Assembly: GCA_016705005.1 (NCBI GenBank)
Contig: JADIZB010000024.1
Coordinates: forward strand, 1-64,000
Length of the DNA: 64,000 nucleotides
Source: Bacteroidales bacterium
GTDB taxonomy: Bacteria > Bacteroidota > Bacteroidia > Bacteroidales > Lentimicrobiaceae
Reading direction: 5' to 3'
The first letter of the stretch is position 1. Each line of letters begins with the position of its first letter. The translations under genes were made by a program, and so were the position numbers. A model generated the notes under the pieces. It did not search any database, was not told where the DNA came from, and saw only the letters and a list, made by a program, of their open reading frames with translations. This document shows, piece after piece, positions 7,315-15,213 of the stretch.

Positions 7315-9636
7315 CTATTTTATCACAATTTTCACCTGCCTGGTCTCATTGCCGCCCGACATTTTTGCAACATAGATTCCTGTCCCGACGCGGCTTCCGG
7401 CCTGGTTGGTTAAGTTCCAATTGGCGGCCTGACGACCTGCATCCATGTGCCGGTTCAGCAGTTCCTTTACCAATCTGCCCTGCAGGTCATAAATCACCAG
7501 CTTAACAGAGCCTGACTGTTTGTTGTCAAATCCGATCACAGTTTCTGAGGTGGCCGGATTTGGCCATACCGACATGGTGTTTTCAGGTTGGGCAAACGGC
7601 TGCGCTGTAACACCGACCGGGTCGGTAACCACGTCGAGAACGGCGATTCCCCTGCCTTTACAGCTCATCCACAACTCATAGCCACCGTCTGTTTCGCGGA
7701 TCTTAATGTCCTTAATATTTGAATTCGGCAGGCCGCCCCATTGGGGGAAACCACCCGGAGCCGAAGGGAATAGTTCGATGTTTACCCCATCGTAGGCCAG
7801 TATTCCGGCATCGGTAGAAGGATATTCCGAATCATATTGCATCCAGAGTTTCCCATCGGGGGAAAAGGCCATTGGTCGCACATGCTCTCCGGGAAATGGC
7901 CATCCTTCGTCATACGACCAGGTACGGTAAAGCCCGGTATTTGAATCGTATCGGATAAGCGTACTTCCAGTGCTTGTAAACTGCGACCAGGTGCCGGTCC
8001 ACACAATACCATCGTTATCTATGGCAAGCCCGGTAAACCAGGCGGCACTGCCCGGGAAATTCTCAATCGGCAGGCTCAGCGAGTTGACCCCGTCAGTCCG
8101 CAGTATTTCATAGTCGGTTTGTGCCCAGATGGTGCCGGGCAGGGTAGGGTCCTTTTTGATCAGCAGCCCCCAGCCGGTGATGGGCATGGTAACCCATTCG
8201 GGCACACTTTCATCGAAGTACCTGATGTTGTAGTATTCGCCAAGGCTCCACATCCTGCCCTGTGAGTCTTCGACAAATCCTTTCGAAGCTGATAACTGAT
8301 CTTCAAGTGGATGGAAATCCGCACCATCCCAGGAGTGGATACCATTAAAGGTCGGGTTAAAAACCACATCACCATTGGACGGTCTGTAGCATATGGCCTG
8401 GGTATTGTCGGCCTGGTAGGGAAATGGGAAACCAAGACCGTAATTGTATTCATTGAATCCGGTCCAGCGGGTGCCGTCGAACATCTGGAAACCTCCGACA
8501 CCGGAACCGGCATTACCGGTCATCCATACATTGCCCTGATTGTCGAGGGAGAGATCTTCAACGAAATAGTCTATCTGGGAGGTGTTGGTGATGCGGTACC
8601 TCTGCCATTCACCCGAACTGACATCACGCCTGGCTGCGCCCCCGGTGCCGCAGACCCAGACATTACCCTGTTCATCGGTATCGACGCTGCTGGTAAATTC
8701 GCCGGGTCGCCATGTGCCATAGTTATGCCAGGTGGTTCCGTCGAATTGCCAGGTTTCACCGGTGGTTGTAACCAATAAAGCCTTGCCGTTTCCATAGGCC
8801 CTGAAGGCATCGATGTAAAAGCTGATATTTTCATAGGGTGGGGTGGGGTAAACCCAGACACCATCCGGTCGCTGATACTCCAGGGTTTCCCAGTTACCGT
8901 CGACCGACATGCGCAATGCCCAGAAATTTCCGGCATCATCAACACAGTCTTTTCCGGGCAAACCGGCGATATCGCCGATCGCTTCCGGGGTGTAACTGGT
9001 ATATTCTTCTGTCAGACTGTTAAAAGTAAAAACATATCCGAAATAGGTATCAGCCGACCATACGAGGTAGCTGCCATCTGGTTTGGGCTGCACTGCAATC
9101 CGGATGTTTGAGCCTTCCCAGGTTGACCACTGTTTGCTCCCGGGATTGTAGCGCACCAGTCCGCCACTGGTAAACCAGAGGGAACTGTCGGGTGCCAGAT
9201 CCACATCAAAGGTAAAACCCTGCAGACTGGAATTCCCGGCATCGAATTTTTCAACCGATGATATGCCTTGCTGGGGATTGAATTTCAATGCGCCGGTAAA
9301 ATTTCCCATCCACAGATTGTGATCATAATCCTCAACAATGTCCAGGATCTGAACTTCGGCATTGTCGAATGAGCCGAGGATAGAATAATCAACGTTGGAG
9401 TAGTTGATCCAACGGTTTTCCGCCTGGCTGAATCTGGCGAAACCTCCTTCACCCCAGTTCCCGGTATTTGCGGCGATGTAGGGATCTCCGTTTTGGTCGA
9501 CCCAGAGGGAGGTGGCATTGTCGCCCTGAATGCCGGTGTTTCCGGGACGGTAATAGCGCCATGAATATTCCGGTGCCTGCGAAAACAAAGCTGCCGGAAT
9601 AAGAATCATAAATAGAAGGGTAAGGGTGTTTTTCAT
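7315..9636 (-). CDS. Secreted beta-propeller protein with T9SS sorting domain
   Basis: A 773-aa protein with signal peptide (MKNTLTLLFMILIPAALFSQ). Most of it is made of repeats such as VDQNGDPYIAANTGNW, DYDHNLWMGNFTGALKFN, DEQGNVWVCGTGGAARRD and DSQGRMWSLGEYYN, typical of two-component-regulator-type propellers. The C-terminus (VWPNPATSETVIGF... to GIYVAKMSGGNETRQVKIVIK) is the T9SS type A sorting domain. There is no kinase or DNA-binding part, so it is not a sensor. It is probably a surface-attached protein; ligand unknown. The gene is single and convergent with the preceding gene. Confidence 0.85.
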   Translation of the reverse strand: MKNTLTLLFMILIPAALFSQAPEYSWRYYRPGNTGIQGDNATSLWVDQNGDPYIAANTGNWGEGGFARFSQAENRWINYSNVDYSILGSFDNAEVQILDIVEDYDHNLWMGNFTGALKFNPQQGISSVEKFDAGNSSLQGFTFDVDLAPDSSLWFTSGGLVRYNPGSKQWSTWEGSNIRIAVQPKPDGSYLVWSADTYFGYVFTFNSLTEEYTSYTPEAIGDIAGLPGKDCVDDAGNFWALRMSVDGNWETLEYQRPDGVWVYPTPPYENISFYIDAFRAYGNGKALLVTTTGETWQFDGTTWHNYGTWRPGEFTSSVDTDEQGNVWVCGTGGAARRDVSSGEWQRYRITNTSQIDYFVEDLSLDNQGNVWMTGNAGSGVGGFQMFDGTRWTGFNEYNYGLGFPFPYQADNTQAICYRPSNGDVVFNPTFNGIHSWDGADFHPLEDQLSASKGFVEDSQGRMWSLGEYYNIRYFDESVPEWVTMPITGWGLLIKKDPTLPGTIWAQTDYEILRTDGVNSLSLPIENFPGSAAWFTGLAIDNDGIVWTGTWSQFTSTGSTLIRYDSNTGLYRTWSYDEGWPFPGEHVRPMAFSPDGKLWMQYDSEYPSTDAGILAYDGVNIELFPSAPGGFPQWGGLPNSNIKDIKIRETDGGYELWMSCKGRGIAVLDVVTDPVGVTAQPFAQPENTMSVWPNPATSETVIGFDNKQSGSVKLVIYDLQGRLVKELLNRHMDAGRQAANWNLTNQAGSRVGTGIYVAKMSGGNETRQVKIVIK

Positions 9637-10161
9637 TTTGAATATTTTTGGTGAATCCGTGCAAACATAGCTGCCTGGCTTGTTACAGCGAAATACAATA
9701 TACCGTACGGGAATTAATTGACGATGAGCAGGTAAAAGCGATGTCTGAATAAACAGGGGATTCAGGCAATTGTTGGGGGAATGAAAGTGATGCGCCCTTT
9801 TGCCAGTTCGTTTCTTCGGAGTTATTCAATATTACTTCTGGCACGGGAAGGGGTGGATTGTTACATTATTATTTTACCCTCCCTGTGAACAGGGAGGGGG
9901 CAGAGCCTGCATTTTATTATGATTTTGCATGATCAACAGGCATTTATTGTCTTCTACCTGCTCATTTTTGAAACAGCAGGGGCAAATTTTTAAAGAGGTC
10001 AAATTTGAATCAGACTTTTTAGTATTTCGAAATTGAGAAGCAATAAGAAAACCAGCATTAAATTTACCCAGGAGTTGATTTCAGTCAAATGAGTGGGATC
10101 CTCAAAAAAAATTGTAACATTTGTAACCGATGATGATCTTATTGCCAGATCAGGTCAGAAA
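9637..10161. other. Intergenic region before the sigma factor gene
   Basis: No gene is supported. A GC-rich hairpin CCCTCCCTGT-GA-ACAGGGAGGG at 9877-9898 belongs to the common purine/pyrimidine intergenic repeats. The part from about 10000 presumably holds the promoter of the sigma factor gene, but no convincing -33/-7 pair was found. Confidence 0.5.
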
Positions 10162-10686
10162 ATGAAAGCAAAAGAAGAACAGTTCAGAGAGATTGTAGAG
10201 GCGCATCAGGGTCGTGTGTGGAATGTCTGCAGACAATACGCACGCTCGGTTGATGATGCAAGGGATCTGCAGCAGGAAGTGATGATCAATGTCTGGCGCA
10301 ACCTGGAATCTTTCCGGGGCGAGGCATTGCTCAGCACCTGGATATACCGGATTGCGGTTAACACCTGCCTCAGCTACATACTCAAAGAAAACAGGCGATC
10401 GGCATTCACTCTTTCAATGGATTCACACAGCATTGCAACACTGATGCAAAGCGATGATGCACAGGAAAAAATTGAAACCGAACGAAAACTGGACCTTCTT
10501 CACAATGCGATCAACCGGCTGACTGTGATTGATAAACTTTTGATTTCTCTTGCCATCGAAAAGGTAACTACCCGCGAGATGGCTGAAATCATTGGAATTA
10601 CAGAACCCAATGTACGTACGAAGCTTCACCGGATCAGGGAAGAACTGCGTATTATGATGAAAGGAGGCAATCATGAATCAGAATGA
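10162..10686 (+). CDS. ECF-type RNA polymerase sigma-70 factor
   Basis: A 174-aa sigma factor from ATG 10162; an in-frame GTG at 10093 would add 23 residues that do not resemble the family. Region 2 is seen at about residues 20-75 (VWNVCRQYARSVDDARDLQQEVMINVWRNLESF...STWIYRIAVNTCL). Region 4 is at about 110-165 (LLISLAIEKVTTREMAEIIGITEPNVRTKLHRIREEL). The gene overlaps the following membrane-protein gene by 14 bp, which indicates translational coupling and a functional link. The target regulon cannot be told from the window. Confidence 0.9.
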   Translation: MKAKEEQFREIVEAHQGRVWNVCRQYARSVDDARDLQQEVMINVWRNLESFRGEALLSTWIYRIAVNTCLSYILKENRRSAFTLSMDSHSIATLMQSDDAQEKIETERKLDLLHNAINRLTVIDKLLISLAIEKVTTREMAEIIGITEPNVRTKLHRIREELRIMMKGGNHESE

Positions 10687-11248
10687 TGAAATTACAAACG
10701 GAAGAAATACCATTGATGTTGATGACCTGATCAGCAGGACTCAGGCGGAAGACAGCAGGAACAGCAAACTGATGAAATCGGTGTTCTATCTTTACCTGTT
10801 TTGCTCGGTTCTTTACACGCTGCTCTATGTGGTCAATCCCGATCCTGACCTTACAAAGTTCGACCGCCTTGCAGGTTTGTGTTATGTAACTGCATTCGTC
10901 GCCGGTACTTTTTTCTTCCGGAAGGAATACAAGACCCTGAAAAATGTGGTATATGCAGTTCCACTGCTTCAACTCGTTAAAGAGAATGAAATCCGCTACA
11001 GGTTCTTTAGTTATAAATGGTGGTACGTGCTCCTGATTGTTTTGCTGATAGGCGCCGGGCTGAGTTTTTCATTTACAAATCCAGGGCGCTTTGGAATGTT
11101 TTCAATATCCCAGAAACTTGTTGTAATTCATGGTTTTTACTGGAGTGTGCTGGCGATTTCCGGATATATCGGCTACAGGCTATGGAAAAAGCGCTCCCGG
11201 CCCATCTGGAGAGATTCAAAAGCCCTGCTGAAAGAGCTGGAAAGCTGA
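10673..11248 (+). CDS. Membrane protein coupled to the sigma factor
   Basis: A 191-aa protein with four predicted membrane segments (about 38-58, 66-84, 121-143 and 155-172) and charged N- and C-terminal tails. The first 35 residues (MNQNDEITNGRNTIDVDDLISRTQ...) are hydrophilic and could bind the sigma factor. No classical anti-sigma zinc motif (HxxxCxxC) is present. The 14-bp overlap with the ECF gene suggests an anti-sigma or sensor role, but this is inferred from position only. A strong terminator follows. Confidence 0.7.
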   Translation: MNQNDEITNGRNTIDVDDLISRTQAEDSRNSKLMKSVFYLYLFCSVLYTLLYVVNPDPDLTKFDRLAGLCYVTAFVAGTFFFRKEYKTLKNVVYAVPLLQLVKENEIRYRFFSYKWWYVLLIVLLIGAGLSFSFTNPGRFGMFSISQKLVVIHGFYWSVLAISGYIGYRLWKKRSRPIWRDSKALLKELES

Positions 11249-11267
11249 ACCGGGTTAGTGATGACTT

Positions 11268-11304
11268 AACAGGGATGTGGTTTGTCGTGTCCCTGTTTTT
11301 TTTT
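11268..11304 (+). terminator. Rho-independent terminator of the sigma factor operon
   Basis: The stem AACAGGGA/TCCCTGTT around a short loop is followed by a run of T, starting 20 bp after the stop codon of the membrane protein gene. Confidence 0.8.
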
Positions 11305-11695
11305 ATAACCATCTGCATTTCATTTCATTGTTGTCGGGGGAAAAATGAGATTACCTTCGGTGAGCTCATTTTAGTCGGTTCTTCGCTAACGCCTGTCTGC
11401 CTGATGCAGTCAGGCAGGCTCAGAATGACATTGATTTACATCTTCTAAAGCTAATGTATTGTCATTCTGAATGTAACAAAGTGAAGTGAAGAATTTCATG
11501 AGTAATTTCAAAAGTTTATCGTACAATAGTGATTTCTTTTATTGAATTACCGGCATTTTTAATTTATCTTCTGCAGAGGATAATCCTGAAAATTTCCTAC
11601 TTTTATGGGACAATATAACATCCGGCCATCAAATGCCGGTCTGGTTCCACCACCTGAATGAACCGGTCATGCCGGCTAAATACTTTTTTCATTCA
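11305..11695. repeat. Intergenic region with a dispersed repeat
   Basis: No gene is supported. The stretch about 11390-11510 contains the hairpin CTGCCTGA-TGCAG-TCAGGCAG and two copies of CATTCTGA-type sequence in opposite orientation, resembling common Bacteroidota intergenic repeats. A related CTGCCGTCAGGCAGG piece occurs at about 14970-14984. Confidence 0.45.
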
Positions 11696-12124
11696 ATGAA
11701 AACCAAAATAAGCACAAAAATGAAAAACCGCTTCTTATGCCCGTCGTGCAGGTCAGATCTGAAAATTAAGAATTCCGTGATTTTTTCGGCCCAGACCGAA
11801 AATGGGATCAGAGGTCTGGTGTTGTTCAGTCCGGAGCTCGGTAATTATTCCATTCTGCATGTTCCTTCTTTTTCATACAATGCCGGTGATCACATCGATT
11901 TCTTTTGTCCGGTGTGCCACGCCAGCCTGGGCATCCCTGAAGTAAACCGTGATCTGGCTGAGATCATAATGATTGATGAGAAGAAGGTGGAATACAGGAT
12001 CATCTTTTCGGAAGTCGCCGGAAAGCAATGCACCATGAAAATCAAAGAGAACAATATTGTGGAATCCTTTGGTGATGATGCCGGGGAGTTTTCCAATTTC
12101 TGGGGTGCCGGACCTACTTATTGA
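11696..12124 (+). CDS. Hypothetical zinc-ribbon-like protein
   Basis: A 142-aa cytosolic protein with two CxxC pairs, CPSC near residue 14 and CPVC near residue 70, that could coordinate one zinc ion. Between them lies a beta-rich stretch (SVIFSAQTENGIRGLVLFSPELGNY). The C-terminal half (IIMIDEKKVEYRIIFSEVAGKQCTMKIKENN) ends in FWGAGPTY. The start was taken at ATG 11696, because the 21 residues before it look non-coding; ATG 11720 is also possible. No family was recognised. Confidence 0.65.
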   Translation: MKTKISTKMKNRFLCPSCRSDLKIKNSVIFSAQTENGIRGLVLFSPELGNYSILHVPSFSYNAGDHIDFFCPVCHASLGIPEVNRDLAEIIMIDEKKVEYRIIFSEVAGKQCTMKIKENNIVESFGDDAGEFSNFWGAGPTY

Positions 12125-12356
12125 AAAACGCTTTGGTAAGTCATCCTGTGTTTGTGAAAAGTAATGGTTCTCCTGCCCCCTTCCAGGTCTGGAAAAATTT
12201 GCTTTTATAGAAACTGCTGTCCGGTTTCAGTTCACTCAATTGAAAGAGATTGTCAGATGCCTGGCGCTTCATTCAGTTTTCGGATCAACACCGATGCGTG
12301 ATATGAAACCCACAGGAATATAACAATCTCTTTCTATCTTATATTTTGGAATTCAC

Positions 12357-13541
12357 TTATTTCCTGTTCAGTTTTGGCTTTTTGGCAACGTTGAAACCGA
12401 CCGTTATACCTGCCGTTGAGCCTGATTTACGCGGTGAGATGTAGAGATTAACCGGAAGATTGAGGTAACCCGATCTGAATGTTTTGCCAACAGCAAAAAC
12501 CATCCCGGTGGTAATTTCAATCTGGCCCCGGCTGTCGAGCTCCTTGATAATTTCAAATCCGTTCAGCGATGAATCGGCCATTTGCCAGCGATCCTGTTCG
12601 TCATAATAACCTTTTGCCATTTTTACAAACCTGAGGTTCGGCCCGAGTCCGAATTCAATGCCCGATTTGTTGAACCTGAAACCCAGTAAACCGGTGATGG
12701 TAGGTACTACAATACCCGATTCGAGACTGTTGATGCCGGGAATAAGTTCAAACAAAGCCTGGAAATCACCCGAGCTCAGGTATTGTTTTTCAAACTGGTA
12801 ACCGATCATACTGCTTACAGGATACATATTAAAGCCTCCCTCATTCGTCGGCGCTGCCATCCTTTCGGCAGCCGGTCCCCAGGTTACATTGGCCCCCACT
12901 CTTGGTCCGCTGAGTTTAAGGGTGGTCTTGCTGCTCGTTATCGGCTGGTCGAAATTCACCAGCAGATCAAGGACCATACGGTCGTTTGCAATTCCCAGTA
13001 TATTGTTGAGTGAAAGCCTGATCATGATCTGCATCTGATCCTGCTGATTGACATATTCCATCACACTGGTCTTTTCAATGGTGGCCGATTGAACATCGAT
13101 CAACCTGAAAATCAGGATCAGCTTGTCGCCGAATTTTTCGATGCTACCGCTCAGCATCTTATCGGCACCAAGAAGCTTTCCTGTTTCAACCAGGCTGTTC
13201 TTGCCAAAACTTGCCATCGGGTCAACATTGTTCTTTTTAATCAGGTCTGATACATCATACCTGTCAAGCACCTCATAAACATTTGCTTTTTCCAGCTCAA
13301 GCTGAACCATACTCGTAATTGCTTTGGAATCATAAGCCAGGTCTTTGGTATCCATACTGATAATGGCAATACTTTTCTTGTCCTGGGCCGATACGATGCC
13401 TGCAGAATTAGCCAATAGCATAAAAACCACCAGAACAACCCGGAAAACCTGATTGCCTTTTGATTTCACACAGACCGGATGAAGAACTCTTTTTTGGAAT
13501 CCGGTTAAACGCCCTTGCTGAAAAAGTGTAGATGTTTTCAT
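12357..13541 (-). CDS. Exported protein with CsgG-like N-domain and beta-barrel-like C-terminus
   Basis: A 394-aa protein with an unusually long N-region before the hydrophobic signal core (VVLVVFMLLANSAGIVSAQ, ending near 53). Residues about 57-190 (KSIAIISMDTKDLAYDSKAITSMVQLELEK... LLGADKMLSGSIEKFGDKLILIFRLIDVQS) match the pattern of the CsgG/TolB-N-like domain in curli-type and lipoprotein-assembly factors. The rest (PRVGANVTWGP...GFRFNKSGIEFGLGPNLRFVK...SAGITVGFNVAKKP) alternates hydrophobic and polar residues like an outer-membrane barrel. It is transcribed divergently from an XRE regulator. Confidence 0.65.
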   Translation of the reverse strand: MKTSTLFQQGRLTGFQKRVLHPVCVKSKGNQVFRVVLVVFMLLANSAGIVSAQDKKSIAIISMDTKDLAYDSKAITSMVQLELEKANVYEVLDRYDVSDLIKKNNVDPMASFGKNSLVETGKLLGADKMLSGSIEKFGDKLILIFRLIDVQSATIEKTSVMEYVNQQDQMQIMIRLSLNNILGIANDRMVLDLLVNFDQPITSSKTTLKLSGPRVGANVTWGPAAERMAAPTNEGGFNMYPVSSMIGYQFEKQYLSSGDFQALFELIPGINSLESGIVVPTITGLLGFRFNKSGIEFGLGPNLRFVKMAKGYYDEQDRWQMADSSLNGFEIIKELDSRGQIEITTGMVFAVGKTFRSGYLNLPVNLYISPRKSGSTAGITVGFNVAKKPKLNRK

Positions 13542-13570
13542 AATGGTTTGATATTAAATGGTTAACGAAG

Positions 13571-13601
13571 CAAAGGTAGGTGAGCTGATGACGGTTGTAA
13601 A
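13571..13601 (-). promoter_or_regulatory. Promoter of the CsgG-like gene
   Basis: On the minus strand, TTTA (13598-13601) and TACCTTTG (13571-13578) are separated by exactly 19 nt, matching the Bacteroidota -33/-7 layout. The ATG lies 30 bp downstream. Confidence 0.6.
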
Positions 13602-13680
13602 ACGGATTACCGGGCTGTTATCCGGCATTGTTGCATTAAAAATAAGGCCTGAAGCAAAAAAAACTGTTTCTTTGTGTTGG

Positions 13681-13729
13681 TTGCAAAAAATGCAATTTAT
13701 TGAAGATGGATTTGCATATTTTGCAAATC
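13681..13729. promoter_or_regulatory. Two operator-like inverted repeats TTGCA-N5-TGCAA
   Basis: Site 1 (13681-13695) is TTGCA-AAAAA-TGCAA. Site 2 (13709-13729) is GATTTGCA-TATTT-TGCAAATC. Both share the same core and the same 5-base spacer. Their centres (13688 and 13719) are 31 bp apart, about three helical turns. They lie 50-97 bp before the XRE gene and about 80 bp behind the divergent CsgG-like promoter, so one regulator could control both. Confidence 0.6.
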
Positions 13730-13777
13730 AAATCTTTCCGGTTATTGATTCACTCAAAAGAAATGTTTGCCGTTATG

Positions 13778-14785
13778 ATGACAGCCTTAGAAAAACAGTC
13801 GCAATTTCTCAGGAAAATTGAAGACATCCTTCCGAAAAACACCACCCTTGTAAATGAGCTTTCGGATGTTTTGAAAATAAGTACAGACAGCGCATACCGA
13901 AGGATGAGGGGAGAAACATTCCTTGTGATTGATGAAATTCTGTTGTTGTGTAATCATTTTAATGTGTCGTTCGATTCGCTGAATCCGGCGCGGGAAGGGG
14001 TGGTGTCGTTCAGGTATTCCAAGATGGAACCGACCCGTGACAGCTTTATTCAATATCTCAACGGCTTGCTTAAGGATCTTGAGGTTATTGAAAAGGCAGC
14101 CCGACACAGGATAACCTATGCCTGCGAAGATATTCCTGTTTTTCATCATTACAGGAATCCTGTGATGTCGCAATTCAAGATATTTTACTGGATGCAGGCC
14201 ATACTCAACATTCCTGAAATGGAGAGCGAAAAATTTAACATTTCAGTAATTGATGAGGAACTCGGGGAGATCGGAAATAAGATTTATGAACTCTATTCAA
14301 GGGTGCCTTCAGTGGAGGTCTGGACTGAAACAACCATACAGAGCACGGCAAAGCAGATTGAGTTTTTCTGGGAAGCCGGTAAATTTGCCTCCAGGGCAGA
14401 TGCTCTGGCCGTTTGCAGCAGTTTCAGAGAAGAGATTTCAGATATTCAGAAACAAGCCGAACGGAGTAGTAAGCTTTCACCCGGGGATGGTCTGCCCCAG
14501 GATGGTGATATCAATTACCAGTTGTATTACAGCGAGATTGAGATAACAAACAACAGTGTACTGATTGAAATGGGAGGGATAAACAGTGTTTATATGGGGC
14601 ATTTTTCATTCAGCACCATGTCTACCACGAGTGAATCCTACTGCCTTGAAACCCGGAAATGGTTCGATACAATCATCCGGAAGTCGGCGCCCATCAGCGG
14701 TGTTTCAGAGAAGCAACGCTACCAGGTCTTCAAAAAATATTTTAACCAGATTGATGCTCTGGAGCAGAAGATAAACCTGGGGTAA
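13778..14785 (+). CDS. XRE-type helix-turn-helix regulator with large C-terminal domain
   Basis: A 335-aa protein; ATG 13778 was chosen because relatives start a few residues before the helical region (LEKQSQFLRKIEDILP), with ATGs at 13763 and 13775 as alternatives. Residues about 22-60 (TLVNELSDVLKISTDSAYRRMRGE...) form the HTH. The remaining 270 residues are mostly helical, with a late beta-rich stretch (NSVLIEMGGINSVYMGHFSFSTM), and probably sense a ligand or form dimers. This Bacteroidota family has no well known function. Two matching inverted repeats upstream suggest autoregulation. Confidence 0.75.
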   Translation: MTALEKQSQFLRKIEDILPKNTTLVNELSDVLKISTDSAYRRMRGETFLVIDEILLLCNHFNVSFDSLNPAREGVVSFRYSKMEPTRDSFIQYLNGLLKDLEVIEKAARHRITYACEDIPVFHHYRNPVMSQFKIFYWMQAILNIPEMESEKFNISVIDEELGEIGNKIYELYSRVPSVEVWTETTIQSTAKQIEFFWEAGKFASRADALAVCSSFREEISDIQKQAERSSKLSPGDGLPQDGDINYQLYYSEIEITNNSVLIEMGGINSVYMGHFSFSTMSTTSESYCLETRKWFDTIIRKSAPISGVSEKQRYQVFKKYFNQIDALEQKINLG

Positions 14786-14858
14786 GATCCGCTCTTCATC
14801 AGCTGATTGGTGTGATTCAGGAAAGTAAGATATTGACGATGCTGAGTTGGAGGTAAGC

Positions 14859-14924
14859 AGATAACAACTAACAACTAACAGTTAACAGATAACAACTAAA
14901 AACTAACAGATAACAGTTAACAGG
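14859..14924 (+). repeat. AACTAACA-type tandem repeat
   Basis: About 65 bp of degenerate 7-8-base units (AACAACT, AACAGTT, AACAGAT) lie 75 bp after the XRE gene. The same repeat, on the opposite strand, directly follows the ferredoxin-like gene at 32.5 kb. In both places the AAC-rich strand is the sense strand of the upstream gene. Confidence 0.75.
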
Positions 14925-15060
14925 TTTAAATCAGAATTGCCCATTAAGTAATTAAATCTTGAACCCTGACTGCCGTCAGGCAGGCCGTAAACCCTAAATC
15001 GTAAATCGTAAATTCTTTATACTTTGTCACCCTGAGCGGTGGTGGTCGAGCGGAGCCGGG

Positions 15061-15110
15061 ACCAGCCGAGACCAGCCGAGACCAGCCGAGACCAGCCAAG
15101 ACCAGTCGAA
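15061..15110 (+). repeat. 10-bp tandem repeat, five copies
   Basis: Five consecutive units of ACCAGCCGAG, the last two degenerate (ACCAGCCAAG, ACCAGTCGAA). A partial unit precedes them. Confidence 0.85.
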
Positions 15111-15150
15111 GGGCGTCATTTCCCGCCTACGCTGTGCTTCTGCGTGGCAG

Positions 15151-15213
15151 GTCATTCGTCATTCGTCATTCGTAATTCGTAATTCGTAATTCGTAATTCG
15201 TAATTCGTAATTT
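15151..15213 (+). repeat. 7-bp tandem repeat, nine copies, touching a stop codon
   Basis: Three units GTCATTC are followed by five units GTAATTC and a last unit GTAATTT. The final unit overlaps the stop codon (minus strand, 15212-15214) of the FAD/Fe-S oxidase gene. Units differing by one base occur in blocks, as expected from slippage. Confidence 0.9.

Noticed and set aside
8311..8778. Long plus-strand frame inside the propeller gene
   Set aside because: It lies opposite a well supported coding sequence, has no family motif, and is explained by codon bias on the other strand.
7315..9636. Propeller protein as a hybrid two-component sensor
   Set aside because: It has no histidine kinase or receiver domain; it ends in a T9SS sorting domain.
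15061..15213. The tandem arrays as a CRISPR
   Set aside because: Units are adjacent without spacers and are only 7-10 bp long; no cas genes are in the window.
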